DNA of 64,000 nt. It comes from Sphingomonas paeninsulae. GTDB taxonomy: Bacteria; Pseudomonadota; Alphaproteobacteria; Sphingomonadales; Sphingomonadaceae. The DNA lies in assembly GCF_003660165.1 (NCBI RefSeq), contig NZ_CP032829.1, forward strand, positions 2,679,001 to 2,743,000. Reading direction: 5' to 3'. The stretch's first letter is position 1. Each line of letters begins with the position of its first letter. A program made the position numbers and the translations under genes. Positions 37,419 through 46,404 of this stretch are shown piece by piece. The notes beneath the pieces are model-generated. The model was not told the DNA's origin and made no database searches. It saw only the letters and a program-made list of their open reading frames with translations.

Positions 37419-38675
37419 TTACTTGTTCTTTCCGCCGCGTGGTGGGGTGCCGGTTATGTTGCGCGTTGGACCGGGGCGAGGTTTGCGGGGGCCGGACGAT
37501 GGGCGCGATCCACCAGGTTTGCCGCCCGGTTTGCCCGATGGCGAGAAGCGCGTGACTGGCGCGGACGGGGCGACTCCCGGTACGGTCGGAGCATTGCGCC
37601 AATGTTTTTTGACGGCGGGCTTAGCGGCGGCATCTCGTTCGCGGACGGCTGCTTTGACTGCGGCTTCGCGTTCGACCTTTGGACCGAAGTTGCTTGAACG
37701 TGCGCGGCGTTTGTCGCCGGGTGCTTCGACCGGCTTCTGAGTGAAAATACGCGATGCCTCAGAACGAATGATTGGGGCACGAGCAGGAGCCGCGCGCGGA
37801 GGCGCGGCAATCGGGCGAGGTGTCGGAGCAGGCCGCGACCGTGGCGCATCGTTACGGCGACCGCGACCACCAACGGCCAGCGTCGCATCATCGTTGATCC
37901 CGACCATCTTCATCCCCTTCATGTTTTTCATGAAATCGACGACGATGTTCTGCTTGATCTCGTCAACTGCACCGACCGGCATATCGTGGAGCGGGAACGG
38001 GCCGTAAGCGGTACGGATCAAGCGACTAACCTGAAGGCCCAGATGTTCGAGGACGCGGCGGACTTCGCGATTCTTGCCCTCTGCCAGTTTCATTTCGATC
38101 CAGAAGTTGGTGCCGGTGCGGCGTTCCATATTGGCGTCGATGCTGCCGTAACGGACGCCTTCGATCTCGATACCTTCGATGAGATCTTCGAGCTGAGCCT
38201 GCGATACGTGACCATAGCAGCGCGCGCGATAGGTGCGGGGAATGCCCGACGATGGCAATTCGAGTTGACGCTTCAACTCGCCATCGTTGGTCAACAGCAG
38301 CAGCCCCTCGGTATTTAGATCGAGGCGACCGACCGGAACGACGCGGGGCAGTTCACCGGGTAATTTGTCATAGATAGTCGGCCGACCCTTTGGATCTCGC
38401 TCGGCAACCAAAAGCCCGGTCGGTTTGTGATAGCGGAACAGACGCGCGGTTTCGGGTGGCGCGACGGGGTTGCCATCGACAGTGATCCCCTTCAGCGACG
38501 TCAGGATCGTGGCAGGGGTCTCCAGCGGAACGCCGTCGAGGGCGATGCGGCGCTCCTCGATCATGCGCTCAATTTCGCGCCGCGACGCAACGCCTGCACG
38601 CGCAAGCAGCTTGGCAATGCGATCGCCGGTTTTATTGCCGTGCTTGTCGACAGGTGACTTCTCAGGTGGTTTCAT
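37419..38675 (-). CDS. rluB: 23S rRNA pseudouridine synthase, RluB type, with long basic tail
   Basis: A 418-residue protein. An S4 RNA-binding domain (RIAKLLARAGVASRREIERMI) is followed by an RsuA/RluB catalytic domain with the active-site Asp in VGRLDLNTEGLLLLTNDG and then GKNREVRRVLEHLGLQV. After about residue 270 comes a Pro/Arg/Ala-rich basic tail, probably disordered and RNA-binding, as in many alphaproteobacterial relatives. RluB makes pseudouridine 2605 of 23S rRNA; RluE/RluF-like specificity cannot be excluded. Its stop touches the rsmD start, so the two rRNA-modifying genes are co-transcribed. Confidence 0.9.
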   Translation of the reverse strand: MKPPEKSPVDKHGNKTGDRIAKLLARAGVASRREIERMIEERRIALDGVPLETPATILTSLKGITVDGNPVAPPETARLFRYHKPTGLLVAERDPKGRPTIYDKLPGELPRVVPVGRLDLNTEGLLLLTNDGELKRQLELPSSGIPRTYRARCYGHVSQAQLEDLIEGIEIEGVRYGSIDANMERRTGTNFWIEMKLAEGKNREVRRVLEHLGLQVSRLIRTAYGPFPLHDMPVGAVDEIKQNIVVDFMKNMKGMKMVGINDDATLAVGGRGRRNDAPRSRPAPTPRPIAAPPRAAPARAPIIRSEASRIFTQKPVEAPGDKRRARSSNFGPKVEREAAVKAAVRERDAAAKPAVKKHWRNAPTVPGVAPSAPVTRFSPSGKPGGKPGGSRPSSGPRKPRPGPTRNITGTPPRGGKNK

Positions 38676-38696
38676 AACGCCGCTTTAGCGGTTCGG

Positions 38697-38722
38697 CCCG
38701 ACTTGTCGAAGCCCTGTCCTGC
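38697..38722. repeat. Dispersed repeat fragment (ACTTGTCGAAGCCCTGTCCT)
   Basis: A diverged copy of the CTTGTCGAAG repeat core in the divergent gap between rluB and the AmpG-like gene. Confidence 0.4.
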
Positions 38723-38758
38723 TCTACAAGGCATCCATACGATAAAACCGTTGGGGAT

Positions 38759-40096
38759 ATGATGGATCAGGGCAGCGAAGCGACGGGAACGAGAGGCGGC
38801 TTTACGAGCGGCGTGCGCCCTTATTTCGAAAAAGCACCGCTGGCGTCGTTCTTTCTGGGCATATCGTCCGGCTTTCCACTGACCTTGCTGCTATCCACAA
38901 TGACCTATTGGTTGTCGAAAGAGGGAATCGACAAGAAGACGATCGGCTTCGCTGTCGGATTGACCACGCCCTATACGCTGAAGTTTCTGTGGGCACCGTT
39001 GCTGGACAGGGTGCGATTGCCGGTATTGACCGGGATGTTCGGGCAACGCCGGTCGTGGCTGTTCCTTATTCAGGCGCTGTTGGTTTTCGTGATCTGGAAC
39101 CTCGGCACCAGCGACCCGGCGCATCATATCGGACGGTTTGCGTTCTGGGCTATTGCGACTGCTTTCCTGTCGGCGACACAGGATATCGTCATCGACGCCT
39201 ATCGGATCGAAATCCTCAGCGACCGGCAACTGGCTCACGGAACGGCGATGAACCAGTTCGGCTATCGCACGGGTAATTTGATTGCGGGCGCGGGAACGAT
39301 TGCCGTCTTTTCGCCCGAAGCATTGGGATTTGGATGGCCTTTGGCTTATGGACTGACTTCGTTACTGGTTATTCCGGCTGCCGTTGCGGCGCTGATGATC
39401 GGACCGGGACGTCACGTCGAACGGATTGGGAACGAGCGATCGGTCAACTGGATTGCCGAGACCGTAGTTGCGCCCTTTGCAGAGTTTTTTCGTAGGCGCG
39501 GTGCGTGGCTCATTCTGTTGTTCGTGCTCACCTATAAATTAGGCGACGCGATGGGACAGTTGATGCTTAATCCGATGATCGTCGACCACGGTTTTAGCGA
39601 CACGGAATATATCGCGATCAACAAATTGGTGGGCTTCTGGGCGCTGATTATCGGGTCAGGGCTCGGCGCGCCCGTAATCGCAAGATTCGGAATATCGCGA
39701 TCATTGTTTATTTCCGGGATTATCATGGCAATCGCCAATTTGGCGTTCGCGATGGTGGCGTTTTCAGGGCATAATCTGGAAATGCTGACGTTTGCTGTGG
39801 GGCTGGAAAACCTGTTCGCAGGGATCGGTCTGACGGTTTTCGCAACATATCTCGCGGGGCTGTCGAACCTTGCGTTTACAGCAACTCAATATGCCCTGCT
39901 CTCTAGCGTCGCTGCGGTGGGGCGAACATTCATATCCGCGCCATCGGGTTATGTGCAGGAGTGGTTGGGCTGGCCCGGATTTTATGTCTTCGCTGCCTGC
40001 ATGGCGATCCCGGGGCTGATCTTTCTGTGGTTGATGCAACGGCACGGCTTCGTCGTGGAACGAGCACGGCAACCGGAGTCTGAAATCATCGACTAA
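38759..40096 (+). CDS. ampG: AmpG-like muropeptide MFS permease
   Basis: A 445-residue inner-membrane protein with about 12-14 helices. GISSGFPLTLLLSTMTYWLSKEGIDKKTIGF and KFLWAPLLDRVRLP, split over residues 30-80, are characteristic of AmpG, as is SATQDIVIDAYRIE. AmpG imports GlcNAc-anhydro-MurNAc peptides for cell-wall recycling and can influence beta-lactamase induction. It fits the AmpD-like amidase at 2.1 kb functionally. Two ATGs (38759, 38762) are possible. Its last 11 bp overlap the convergent DUF6628 gene. Confidence 0.88.
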   Translation: MMDQGSEATGTRGGFTSGVRPYFEKAPLASFFLGISSGFPLTLLLSTMTYWLSKEGIDKKTIGFAVGLTTPYTLKFLWAPLLDRVRLPVLTGMFGQRRSWLFLIQALLVFVIWNLGTSDPAHHIGRFAFWAIATAFLSATQDIVIDAYRIEILSDRQLAHGTAMNQFGYRTGNLIAGAGTIAVFSPEALGFGWPLAYGLTSLLVIPAAVAALMIGPGRHVERIGNERSVNWIAETVVAPFAEFFRRRGAWLILLFVLTYKLGDAMGQLMLNPMIVDHGFSDTEYIAINKLVGFWALIIGSGLGAPVIARFGISRSLFISGIIMAIANLAFAMVAFSGHNLEMLTFAVGLENLFAGIGLTVFATYLAGLSNLAFTATQYALLSSVAAVGRTFISAPSGYVQEWLGWPGFYVFAACMAIPGLIFLWLMQRHGFVVERARQPESEIID

Positions 40097-40517
40097 CAGG
40101 TCTGCCCAAGTCTGCCATCGCAGTCGCTAGCCCTTGCGCAATGAACAGCGCGGACAGGTGGTCGAGCGTGCCCGTCAGTCGCGTCAGGGCAGCGCGCGCG
40201 GTGGGCGTCGTATCGCTGGCGGTTTCGATAAGGTCGAGGAACGCTGCCTCTCCCTCAGTCATCCGGGGACAGCAACAGGGTGCAATCGTAATCGGGTGTC
40301 TGGCGACGCGCGATACTTCCTGCATCAGCATACGGAGGAAAATGAGCGGCTTTTGATAACCGATTCCGCAAGTTGCGATCATCGTATTGGCGGCGTGCGC
40401 ATTGTCGGTGCCCCCCGAAGCCATCAGTCGCATCGCGACGAGAACGTTCCTCGCAGGCTGGGCAGCGGGGGCGAGATGGGGCAGCAATTCAGCGATCGTC
40501 AGCGATTCGTCGGCCAT
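40086..40517 (-). CDS. DUF6628-type conserved hypothetical protein
   Basis: A 143-residue soluble protein. The start SLTIAELLPHLAPAAQPARNVLVAMR and the cysteine-rich PITIAPCCCPRMTEGEAAFLD match a sphingomonad family I recall as DUF6628. The three adjacent cysteines followed by Pro-Arg-Met are the most striking part and could bind a metal. Function is unknown. It stands 54 bp after folC on the same strand, so it may be transcribed with it. Confidence 0.7.
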   Translation of the reverse strand: MADESLTIAELLPHLAPAAQPARNVLVAMRLMASGGTDNAHAANTMIATCGIGYQKPLIFLRMLMQEVSRVARHPITIAPCCCPRMTEGEAAFLDLIETASDTTPTARAALTRLTGTLDHLSALFIAQGLATAMADLGRPVSR

Positions 40518-40571
40518 TAGGTCCTCCTCTAATGGTCAAAGTGTGGCGCTATTGAGAATTACTCGCAAGTC

Positions 40572-41807
40572 CTAATCTGGTAGTTGACGATTTTCCCGCA
40601 ATGCCTCGCCCGCTAGGTAAAGCGATCCGACGATCAATATGTTTGCAGGCGCGAGGAACTGGGACAATGCATCCCCCAAATCACCGCCAGTGCGGCCGCG
40701 CCACCGTGTTGCGAGCGCTCCGGTGTCGGCACTCGCATGATGCGGCACGTTGATGAATGTCAGGCTCAAAGCATGGGGCGCGAGGGCCGCAAGAATATTG
40801 TCGGCGTCCTTGTTCGCGAGAATGCCGACAATGAGGTGTCGCGGTCTGGCTTGGAGTTCCAGGGCAAGCGCCTCGGCTGCAGCAGGATTGTGAGCGCCGT
40901 CGACAGTGATCGTGCTTCCCGCAGGAGCGAGTGCTGTCAACGGGCCGGGAGCAAGTTCTTGCAAACGGGCAGGCCATCGGGTTTGGGCAATCCCCGTTCG
41001 GATTGCATCATCAGACACGAATTGGGTCGTGCGCAGCATTGTTGCTGCAAGGTTGGCATTGCGAATCTGATGTCCGCCCGGCAGGCCGGGACGAAGCGAA
41101 AGGTCGATTTTCCAGTCGCGAGTTTCGATCAGCAATGGGGCGCCAATTGTCGCTGCGGCAACCTCTATCTGCGCAATAGCTTCGGCAGGCTGGGCTAGTA
41201 CGACCAACGGAACGCCACGCTTGGCGATTCCTGCTTTTTCGGTTGCCATCTCCCTCAACGTCTCACCTAGAAATGCCTGATGATCGACGCCGAGTTGAGC
41301 TATGCCGCAGACTATTGGCCGGGCGATAATGTTAGTCGCATCCAATCGTCCGCCCAGACCAACTTCGACGATACAGGCGTCCGCTGGCGATCGGCTGAAC
41401 GCAACGAAAGCCGCAGCAGTTGTCGCTTCAAAAAAACTGGGACCGATTGCATGTGCTTCGGCAACATCCAACACTTCGGCGAGAAGGGCTGCAAGCTCCC
41501 CATCTTCAATAAGCTTACCCGCGATGCGAATCCGTTCATTGAACCGGACAAGGTGTGGGCTGGTATAAACATGAGCAGTCAGCCCGGCGGCTTCGATACT
41601 CGACCGGATAAAGGCGCAGGTCGAGCCTTTTCCGTTGGTGCCCGCGACATGGAATACCGGCGGCAAATGCTTGTGTGGATTGCCAAGATGACCGAGCAAT
41701 TCGGTGATCCGCTCAAGTCCAAGGATATCCCGGCCCGGCGACAATTGCGCGAACCTGTCGAGTTGTGCCTGAACGGCCGGGTCATCCGACCGCGCGTGGT
41801 CGGCCAT
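40572..41807 (-). CDS. folC: Bifunctional folylpolyglutamate / dihydrofolate synthase
   Basis: A 411-residue Mur-ligase-fold enzyme that adds glutamate to dihydropteroate and folates. The P-loop is VAGTNGKGSTCAFI; YTSPHLVRFNERIRI, EVGLGGRLDATN and the domain-3 TVDGAHNPAAAEALA are present. Its ATG and the accD stop share one base (TAATG), so translation is coupled. The accD-folC pairing is common in bacteria. Confidence 0.95.
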   Translation of the reverse strand: MADHARSDDPAVQAQLDRFAQLSPGRDILGLERITELLGHLGNPHKHLPPVFHVAGTNGKGSTCAFIRSSIEAAGLTAHVYTSPHLVRFNERIRIAGKLIEDGELAALLAEVLDVAEAHAIGPSFFEATTAAAFVAFSRSPADACIVEVGLGGRLDATNIIARPIVCGIAQLGVDHQAFLGETLREMATEKAGIAKRGVPLVVLAQPAEAIAQIEVAAATIGAPLLIETRDWKIDLSLRPGLPGGHQIRNANLAATMLRTTQFVSDDAIRTGIAQTRWPARLQELAPGPLTALAPAGSTITVDGAHNPAAAEALALELQARPRHLIVGILANKDADNILAALAPHALSLTFINVPHHASADTGALATRWRGRTGGDLGDALSQFLAPANILIVGSLYLAGEALRENRQLPD

Positions 41808-42658
41808 TAAGCGGCTGCCTTATCCACCATCAGAAAACCGATCAGGCGAGCCAGTGTCTCGCGCAGATCATGGCGTTTTACGACCATATCGAGCATCCCG
41901 TGGTCGAGCAGATACTCAGCACGCTGGAACCCTTCAGGCAGTTTCTCGCGGATTGTCGTTTCGATCACGCGCTGTCCGGCAAAGCCGATCAATGCGCCGG
42001 GTTCGGCCATCTGGACGTCGCCAAGCATGGCATAGCTGGCCGTCACGCCGCCGGTCGTCGGGTCGGTCATGACAACGATATAGGGCAGTCCGGCCTCGCG
42101 AAGTTCAGCGATCGCGACGGTGGTGCGTGGCATCTGCATGAGCGACAATATGCCCTCCTGCATCCGTGCGCCGCCGGCTGCCGTGAAGATGATATAGGGT
42201 GCATGCAGCGCGATGGCCCTGCGAACGCCCGCCAGAAATGCAGCGCCGACAGCAACACCCATCGATCCGCCCATGAAGGCGAAATCCTGAACACCAATGA
42301 CTGCAGGGTGACCGTCGATCGTGCCGCTGGCGGTAATGAGCGCGTCGGTTTCGTTGGTGGCGAGCCGTGCCGCGCGCAGGCGATCGGGGTATTTTTTCGA
42401 ATCGCGGAATTTCAGCGGGTCGTCGGTCGTTTTCGGCGTTTCGAGCTCGTCATAACCGTCGTCAAAAATCTGCGCGAAACGGGCATCTGGACCAATGCGC
42501 CCATGATGGCCGCATTGTGGGCAGACCGACAGGTTTTCCTCATACTCGCGGCTGAACACCATCTGCCCGCACCCCGAGCATTTGATCCAGAGATTGTCCG
42601 ACGTTTCGCGCTTTGCGATAAACGGGATGCGTTTGCGGACATCATCGATCCAGCTCAT
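41807..42658 (-). CDS. accD: Acetyl-CoA carboxylase carboxyltransferase subunit beta
   Basis: A 283-residue subunit which with AccA moves CO2 from biotin to acetyl-CoA to form malonyl-CoA. A four-cysteine zinc ribbon (C27, C30, C46, C49) precedes the crotonase-fold domain with [20 protein letters not shown] and [19 protein letters not shown] (residues 155-180). The start overlaps the trpA stop by 4 bp and the end shares a base with folC, so trpFBA-accD-folC reads as one operon. Confidence 0.97.
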   Translation of the reverse strand: MSWIDDVRKRIPFIAKRETSDNLWIKCSGCGQMVFSREYEENLSVCPQCGHHGRIGPDARFAQIFDDGYDELETPKTTDDPLKFRDSKKYPDRLRAARLATNETDALITASGTIDGHPAVIGVQDFAFMGGSMGVAVGAAFLAGVRRAIALHAPYIIFTAAGGARMQEGILSLMQMPRTTVAIAELREAGLPYIVVMTDPTTGGVTASYAMLGDVQMAEPGALIGFAGQRVIETTIREKLPEGFQRAEYLLDHGMLDMVVKRHDLRETLARLIGFLMVDKAAA

Positions 42659-43458
42659 GCGGAAACTTTCGTGCGTGCGGAATGGACCGCAGTGGAGAGG
42701 GTGCGGATATAGGTTTCAACATGGGCGGGCGCATCGGCCCCATGTTTCGCGACGATTTCGACGATTGCCGAGCCAACGACAACACCATCGGCGACGCGCG
42801 CGATTGCAGCGGCCTGATCGGGTGTGCGGACACCGAAGCCGACGGCGACGGGGATGGCGGTCGCAGCTTTCAGACGGGCTACGGCGGATTCGATGCTGGT
42901 TTGGGCTGCCTGTTGCAAGCCGGTGATCCCCGCGACCGAGACGTAATAGAGAAATCCGCTCGCGCCATCGAGGACGGTTGGCAGGCGCGCAGCGTCCGTT
43001 GTCGGCGTAGCGAGACGGATCGGCGCGATACCGGCGGCGCGAAGGGCAGGGCCCATTTCCGCATCTTCTTCGGGCGGTAAATCGACACAGATGACGCCAT
43101 CGACACCAGCATTTTTAGCGGCGGCAGCAAACCATTCCGGACCGCGTCGTGCCATGGGGTTTGCATAACCCATCAGGATCAATGGCACGTTTGGATGCCG
43201 CGTACGGAAGCCCTTGGCGATCTCCAGGATATCGGCTGTTTTGGTGCCCGCGGCCAGGCTCCGCAAATTGGCGGCCTGAATTGCAGGGCCGTCTGCCATC
43301 GGATCGGTGAAAGGCATCCCGAGTTCGATGATGTCCGCGCCACCCGCAACAAGCGCATCTAGGATTGCCGGTGTCGCCGATGGAGTTGGATCGCCAGCGG
43401 TCACAAAAGTAATCAGTGCCGCACGATTGGCGGGAAAGGCTGAAGAAAGACGGGTCAC
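42655..43458 (-). CDS. trpA: Tryptophan synthase alpha subunit
   Basis: A 267-residue TIM barrel cleaving indole-3-glycerol phosphate to indole. The catalytic Glu is in [16 protein letters not shown], the catalytic Asp in [11 protein letters not shown], and the phosphate loop in [10 protein letters not shown] and VVGSAIVE. It overlaps trpB and accD by 4 bp each. Confidence 0.97.
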   Translation of the reverse strand: MTRLSSAFPANRAALITFVTAGDPTPSATPAILDALVAGGADIIELGMPFTDPMADGPAIQAANLRSLAAGTKTADILEIAKGFRTRHPNVPLILMGYANPMARRGPEWFAAAAKNAGVDGVICVDLPPEEDAEMGPALRAAGIAPIRLATPTTDAARLPTVLDGASGFLYYVSVAGITGLQQAAQTSIESAVARLKAATAIPVAVGFGVRTPDQAAAIARVADGVVVGSAIVEIVAKHGADAPAHVETYIRTLSTAVHSARTKVSA

Positions 43459-44714
43459 AGCTTTACACCCAGCGCTTCGGCGACGGTGAAGATATCTTTA
43501 TCTCCACGACCACAAAGGTTCGCAACGATGATGCTGTCCTTTGGCATCTTCGGCGCGCGGCGCATGACGGCGGCGATTGCATGAGCGGGTTCGAGCGCGG
43601 GGATGATCCCCTCGATCGCACACATTAGTTTGAATGCCTCAAGCGCTTCGATATCGGTAGCGCTGTCATATTCGACGCGACCGATCTCTTTTAGCCAACT
43701 GTGTTCTGGACCGATGCCGGGATAATCCAGTCCTGCCGAGATGCTGTGCGCTTCAGTAATCTGGCCGTCGTCGTCCTGCAGAAGATAGGTTTTGTTACCG
43801 TGGAGAATGCCCGGCGACCCACCGGCCAGCGATGCCGCGTGCTCCTTGTCCAGACCATGACCTGCAGCCTCGATCCCCAGCATCTTGACGTCTGCGTCGT
43901 CCAGAAACGGATGGAACAGCCCGATCGCGTTCGATCCGCCGCCAATTGCCGCCACCAGCAAATCGGGCAGGCGACCCTCCCGCTTCAGGATTTGCTCGCG
44001 CGCTTCCTTGCCGATGACACTTTGAAAATCGCGGACGAGTTCGGGATAGGGGTGCGGTCCCGCTGCCGTACCGATAATGTAAAAAGTGTCGTCGACGTTT
44101 GCGACCCAGTCACGCAATGCCTCGTTCATGGCATCTTTCAACGTTTGCGCGCCGCTCGTGACAGGGCGAACCTCAGCTCCGAGCAACTTCATGCGGAATA
44201 CGTTGGGCGACTGCCGCTCGACATCGCGGGCACCCATGAAGATTGTGCAGGGCAGGCCGAAACGCGCGGCCACGGTGGCCGTGGCGACGCCGTGCTGACC
44301 AGCGCCGGTTTCCGCAATGATCCGTGTCTTGCCCATGCGCAGGGCCAGCAAAATCTGGCCGATACAATTGTTGATCTTGTGCGCGCCGGTGTGATTCAGC
44401 TCATCGCGCTTAAAATAGATTTTTGCGCCACCGAGATGCTCGGTCAGTCGCTCGGCAAAATACAGTGGGCTGGGGCGTCCGACATAATGTTCCATCAGAT
44501 CGTCGAACTGCGCCGCGAACGCCGGGTCGATCTTTGCCGCGCGATACTCCCGATCGAGGTCGAGGACGAGCGGCATCAGTGTTTCGGCAACATAACGCCC
44601 GCCGAACTGCCCAAAATGGCCGCGATCATCGGGCTGCGCGCGAAGGGTGTTAGCTCCGGCGGGCAGTGTCTGGATGGGGAGTGTCTGGATGGGGAGTGTG
44701 TTTGTGTCTGTCAT
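43455..44714 (-). CDS. trpB: Tryptophan synthase beta subunit
   Basis: A 419-residue PLP enzyme that joins indole and serine. The PLP lysine is in [26 protein letters not shown] binds substrate, and [13 protein letters not shown] binds phosphate. The first 20 or so residues carry a perfect in-frame duplication of LPIQT (15-bp tandem repeat at 44666-44695), ahead of the family start near [18 protein letters not shown]. The ATG overlaps the trpF stop by 4 bp. Confidence 0.97.
   Translation of the reverse strand: MTDTNTLPIQTLPIQTLPAGANTLRAQPDDRGHFGQFGGRYVAETLMPLVLDLDREYRAAKIDPAFAAQFDDLMEHYVGRPSPLYFAERLTEHLGGAKIYFKRDELNHTGAHKINNCIGQILLALRMGKTRIIAETGAGQHGVATATVAARFGLPCTIFMGARDVERQSPNVFRMKLLGAEVRPVTSGAQTLKDAMNEALRDWVANVDDTFYIIGTAAGPHPYPELVRDFQSVIGKEAREQILKREGRLPDLLVAAIGGGSNAIGLFHPFLDDADVKMLGIEAAGHGLDKEHAASLAGGSPGILHGNKTYLLQDDDGQITEAHSISAGLDYPGIGPEHSWLKEIGRVEYDSATDIEALEAFKLMCAIEGIIPALEPAHAIAAVMRRAPKMPKDSIIVANLCGRGDKDIFTVAEALGVKL
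44666..44695. repeat. 15-bp perfect tandem duplication in the trpB leader
   Basis: Two copies of GTGTCTGGATGGGGA in direct tandem on the plus strand encode LPIQT twice at the N-terminus of TrpB. Partial further copies flank it, suggesting replication slippage. Confidence 0.85.
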
Positions 44715-45343
44715 AGGTTCGATGTGGCTTTAAGGAACGCGGCAATCTTGTCCATATCCTTGACGCCGGGCGCGGATTCGACGCCCGATGAAATATCGAC
44801 CAGCGGCGCTCCCGTTACGCGAACTGATTCGGCAACATTTTCGACATCCAGTCCTCCGGACAAGGCCCATGGCATATCGTGGGAAAACCCTTCTAGCAGC
44901 GTCCAGTCGAACCGCAGACCCATTCCACCCGGCAGCGTATTTTCGGGCGTCTTGGCATCATATAGAATGCGCGCTGCGACGTCGCGCCAGCGTCGCGCCT
45001 GATCGAGATCGGCGCGCGTCCGCACCGCAACGACTCCCCAGATTTCCAAACCTTTCGTGGCGATCGCGGCGGCGCGTGCCGGTGTCGTGTTGTGAAGCTG
45101 CAAGACGTCGAGGTGACCCGCAGCCACTGCTTGCTCGACCAGCAGATTGCACGGGTCAACGAAGACGCCAACGCGCTTTACGTGAGCGGGAACCGATGCA
45201 GCCAGTTCGGCAACGCGTTCGAACGTCACATTGCGTGGACTGGACGGGTAGAAAACGAACCCGACATGGCTCGCACCACCTGCGATTGCCGCGTCGAGCG
45301 TTCGTGGCGTCGATAGCCCGCAGATTTTGGTTTGAACGGACAT
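44711..45343 (-). CDS. trpF: Phosphoribosylanthranilate isomerase
   Basis: A 210-residue TIM barrel converting phosphoribosylanthranilate to CdRP. The start [19 protein letters not shown] has the catalytic Cys; [23 protein letters not shown], the Asp region near [11 protein letters not shown] and [11 protein letters not shown] follow. ATG 45343 aligns with the family; ATG 45355 would add 4 residues. It starts 47 bp after pyrF on the same strand and overlaps trpB by 4 bp. Confidence 0.96.
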   Translation of the reverse strand: MSVQTKICGLSTPRTLDAAIAGGASHVGFVFYPSSPRNVTFERVAELAASVPAHVKRVGVFVDPCNLLVEQAVAAGHLDVLQLHNTTPARAAAIATKGLEIWGVVAVRTRADLDQARRWRDVAARILYDAKTPENTLPGGMGLRFDWTLLEGFSHDMPWALSGGLDVENVAESVRVTGAPLVDISSGVESAPGVKDMDKIAAFLKATSNL

Positions 45344-45390
45344 GAGAGCTTTCACTTTTTCCGACGCCGCTTTGGAAAGCGGAAGTTGGA

Positions 45391-46065
45391 TTACAGAGTC
45401 GCTTCGATTGCTCGAACAGCGCTGTCGGGATCGGCAGCCTGAGTGATCGGGCGGCCGATAATGAGGATCGATGCGCCATCGTCGAGCGCTTTGCGCGGCG
45501 TCACCACGCGCTTCTGATCGCTTGATTCACCGGTTGGGGGACGAACGCCTGGCACGACGAAATAACCTTCAGGCCAAAACTTGTGGACCGCCGCCACTTC
45601 CTCGCCGGAGCACACGATTCCATCCAGTCCGGCCTCGCGAGCAGCGGCAGTCAGGCGCATGACCTGATCGCGGGGATCACCCGAGACCCCCGCTGCAGCC
45701 AGATCACTCTGATCGAGACTGGTGAGCACAGTGACTGCAACGACTTTCGTTCCCATGGGGGCGGCAGCCTTTGCATCCTCCATCATCGCCCGGCCGCCCG
45801 CTGCATGGACGGTCAATATGGCGGGGGATAGCGGCCGCAGTGCGTGAATGGCTTTCGCGACCGTATTGGGAATGTCGTGGAGCTTCAGGTCAAGAAAGAT
45901 AGGTAGCCCAAGGCCCGCCATCGTCCGTACACCAGCGCGACCGTTGGCCGAAAAAAACTCGAGGCCAAGCTTTATGCCGCCGACATGACGTTTGACAAGC
46001 GCGACGATTTTCTGCGCGCGCTCGATATCGGGGGTGTCGATGGCGACCCAGATTGGACTGGTCAT
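45391..46065 (-). CDS. pyrF: Orotidine 5'-phosphate decarboxylase
   Basis: A 224-residue enzyme for the last step of UMP synthesis. The catalytic Lys-Asp array is in FLDLKLHDIPNTV, with IKLGLEFF upstream, VVPGVRPPTG and IIGRPITQAADP for phosphate binding. It overlaps the LapA-like gene by 4 bp and precedes trpF, so it may share transcription with the trpFBA group. Confidence 0.97.
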   Translation of the reverse strand: MTSPIWVAIDTPDIERAQKIVALVKRHVGGIKLGLEFFSANGRAGVRTMAGLGLPIFLDLKLHDIPNTVAKAIHALRPLSPAILTVHAAGGRAMMEDAKAAAPMGTKVVAVTVLTSLDQSDLAAAGVSGDPRDQVMRLTAAAREAGLDGIVCSGEEVAAVHKFWPEGYFVVPGVRPPTGESSDQKRVVTPRKALDDGASILIIGRPITQAADPDSAVRAIEATL

Positions 46066-46391
46066 AATGTTGCCGTGGGAGCCGTGATCGGAACCGTATC
46101 AACGACCACGCCGCCATTTTGCAGCGGTACGATCTCGTTGAGGCCGCGTGTCTCGATCAGGTTACGGTTTGCGGTTTCGAGTTTACGGCGCAGGCTCCAG
46201 CGTGTGACGCGGTGGAGTATCCAGGGCGGTAACAGCCCGAGCAGAAAGACCGCAAGCAGCAGAACCGGCAGCTTCCATTCGGCCTCAATATCGCTCCACA
46301 AATGGACCGTTACGGGCACCCAGTTATTGAAGGCGAAGATCACGGCCAGCACGGCAATGACGACCCAGAATACGGTGCGGAGAAACTGCAT
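46062..46391 (-). CDS. LapA-domain (DUF1049) membrane protein
   Basis: A 109-residue protein with two hydrophobic helices (VFWVVIAVLAVIFAFNNW and LPVLLLAVFLLGLLPPWIL) and a C-terminal cytoplasmic helix (RRKLETANRNLIE). This layout is that of LapA/DUF1049 proteins, which in enterobacteria help lipopolysaccharide assembly regulation with LapB; no lapB is nearby. The end overlaps pyrF by 4 bp, and the gene lies 13 bp after the patatin gene. Confidence 0.85.
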   Translation of the reverse strand: MQFLRTVFWVVIAVLAVIFAFNNWVPVTVHLWSDIEAEWKLPVLLLAVFLLGLLPPWILHRVTRWSLRRKLETANRNLIETRGLNEIVPLQNGGVVVDTVPITAPTATL

Positions 46392-46404
46392 TTGGCGAGC
46401 AACC

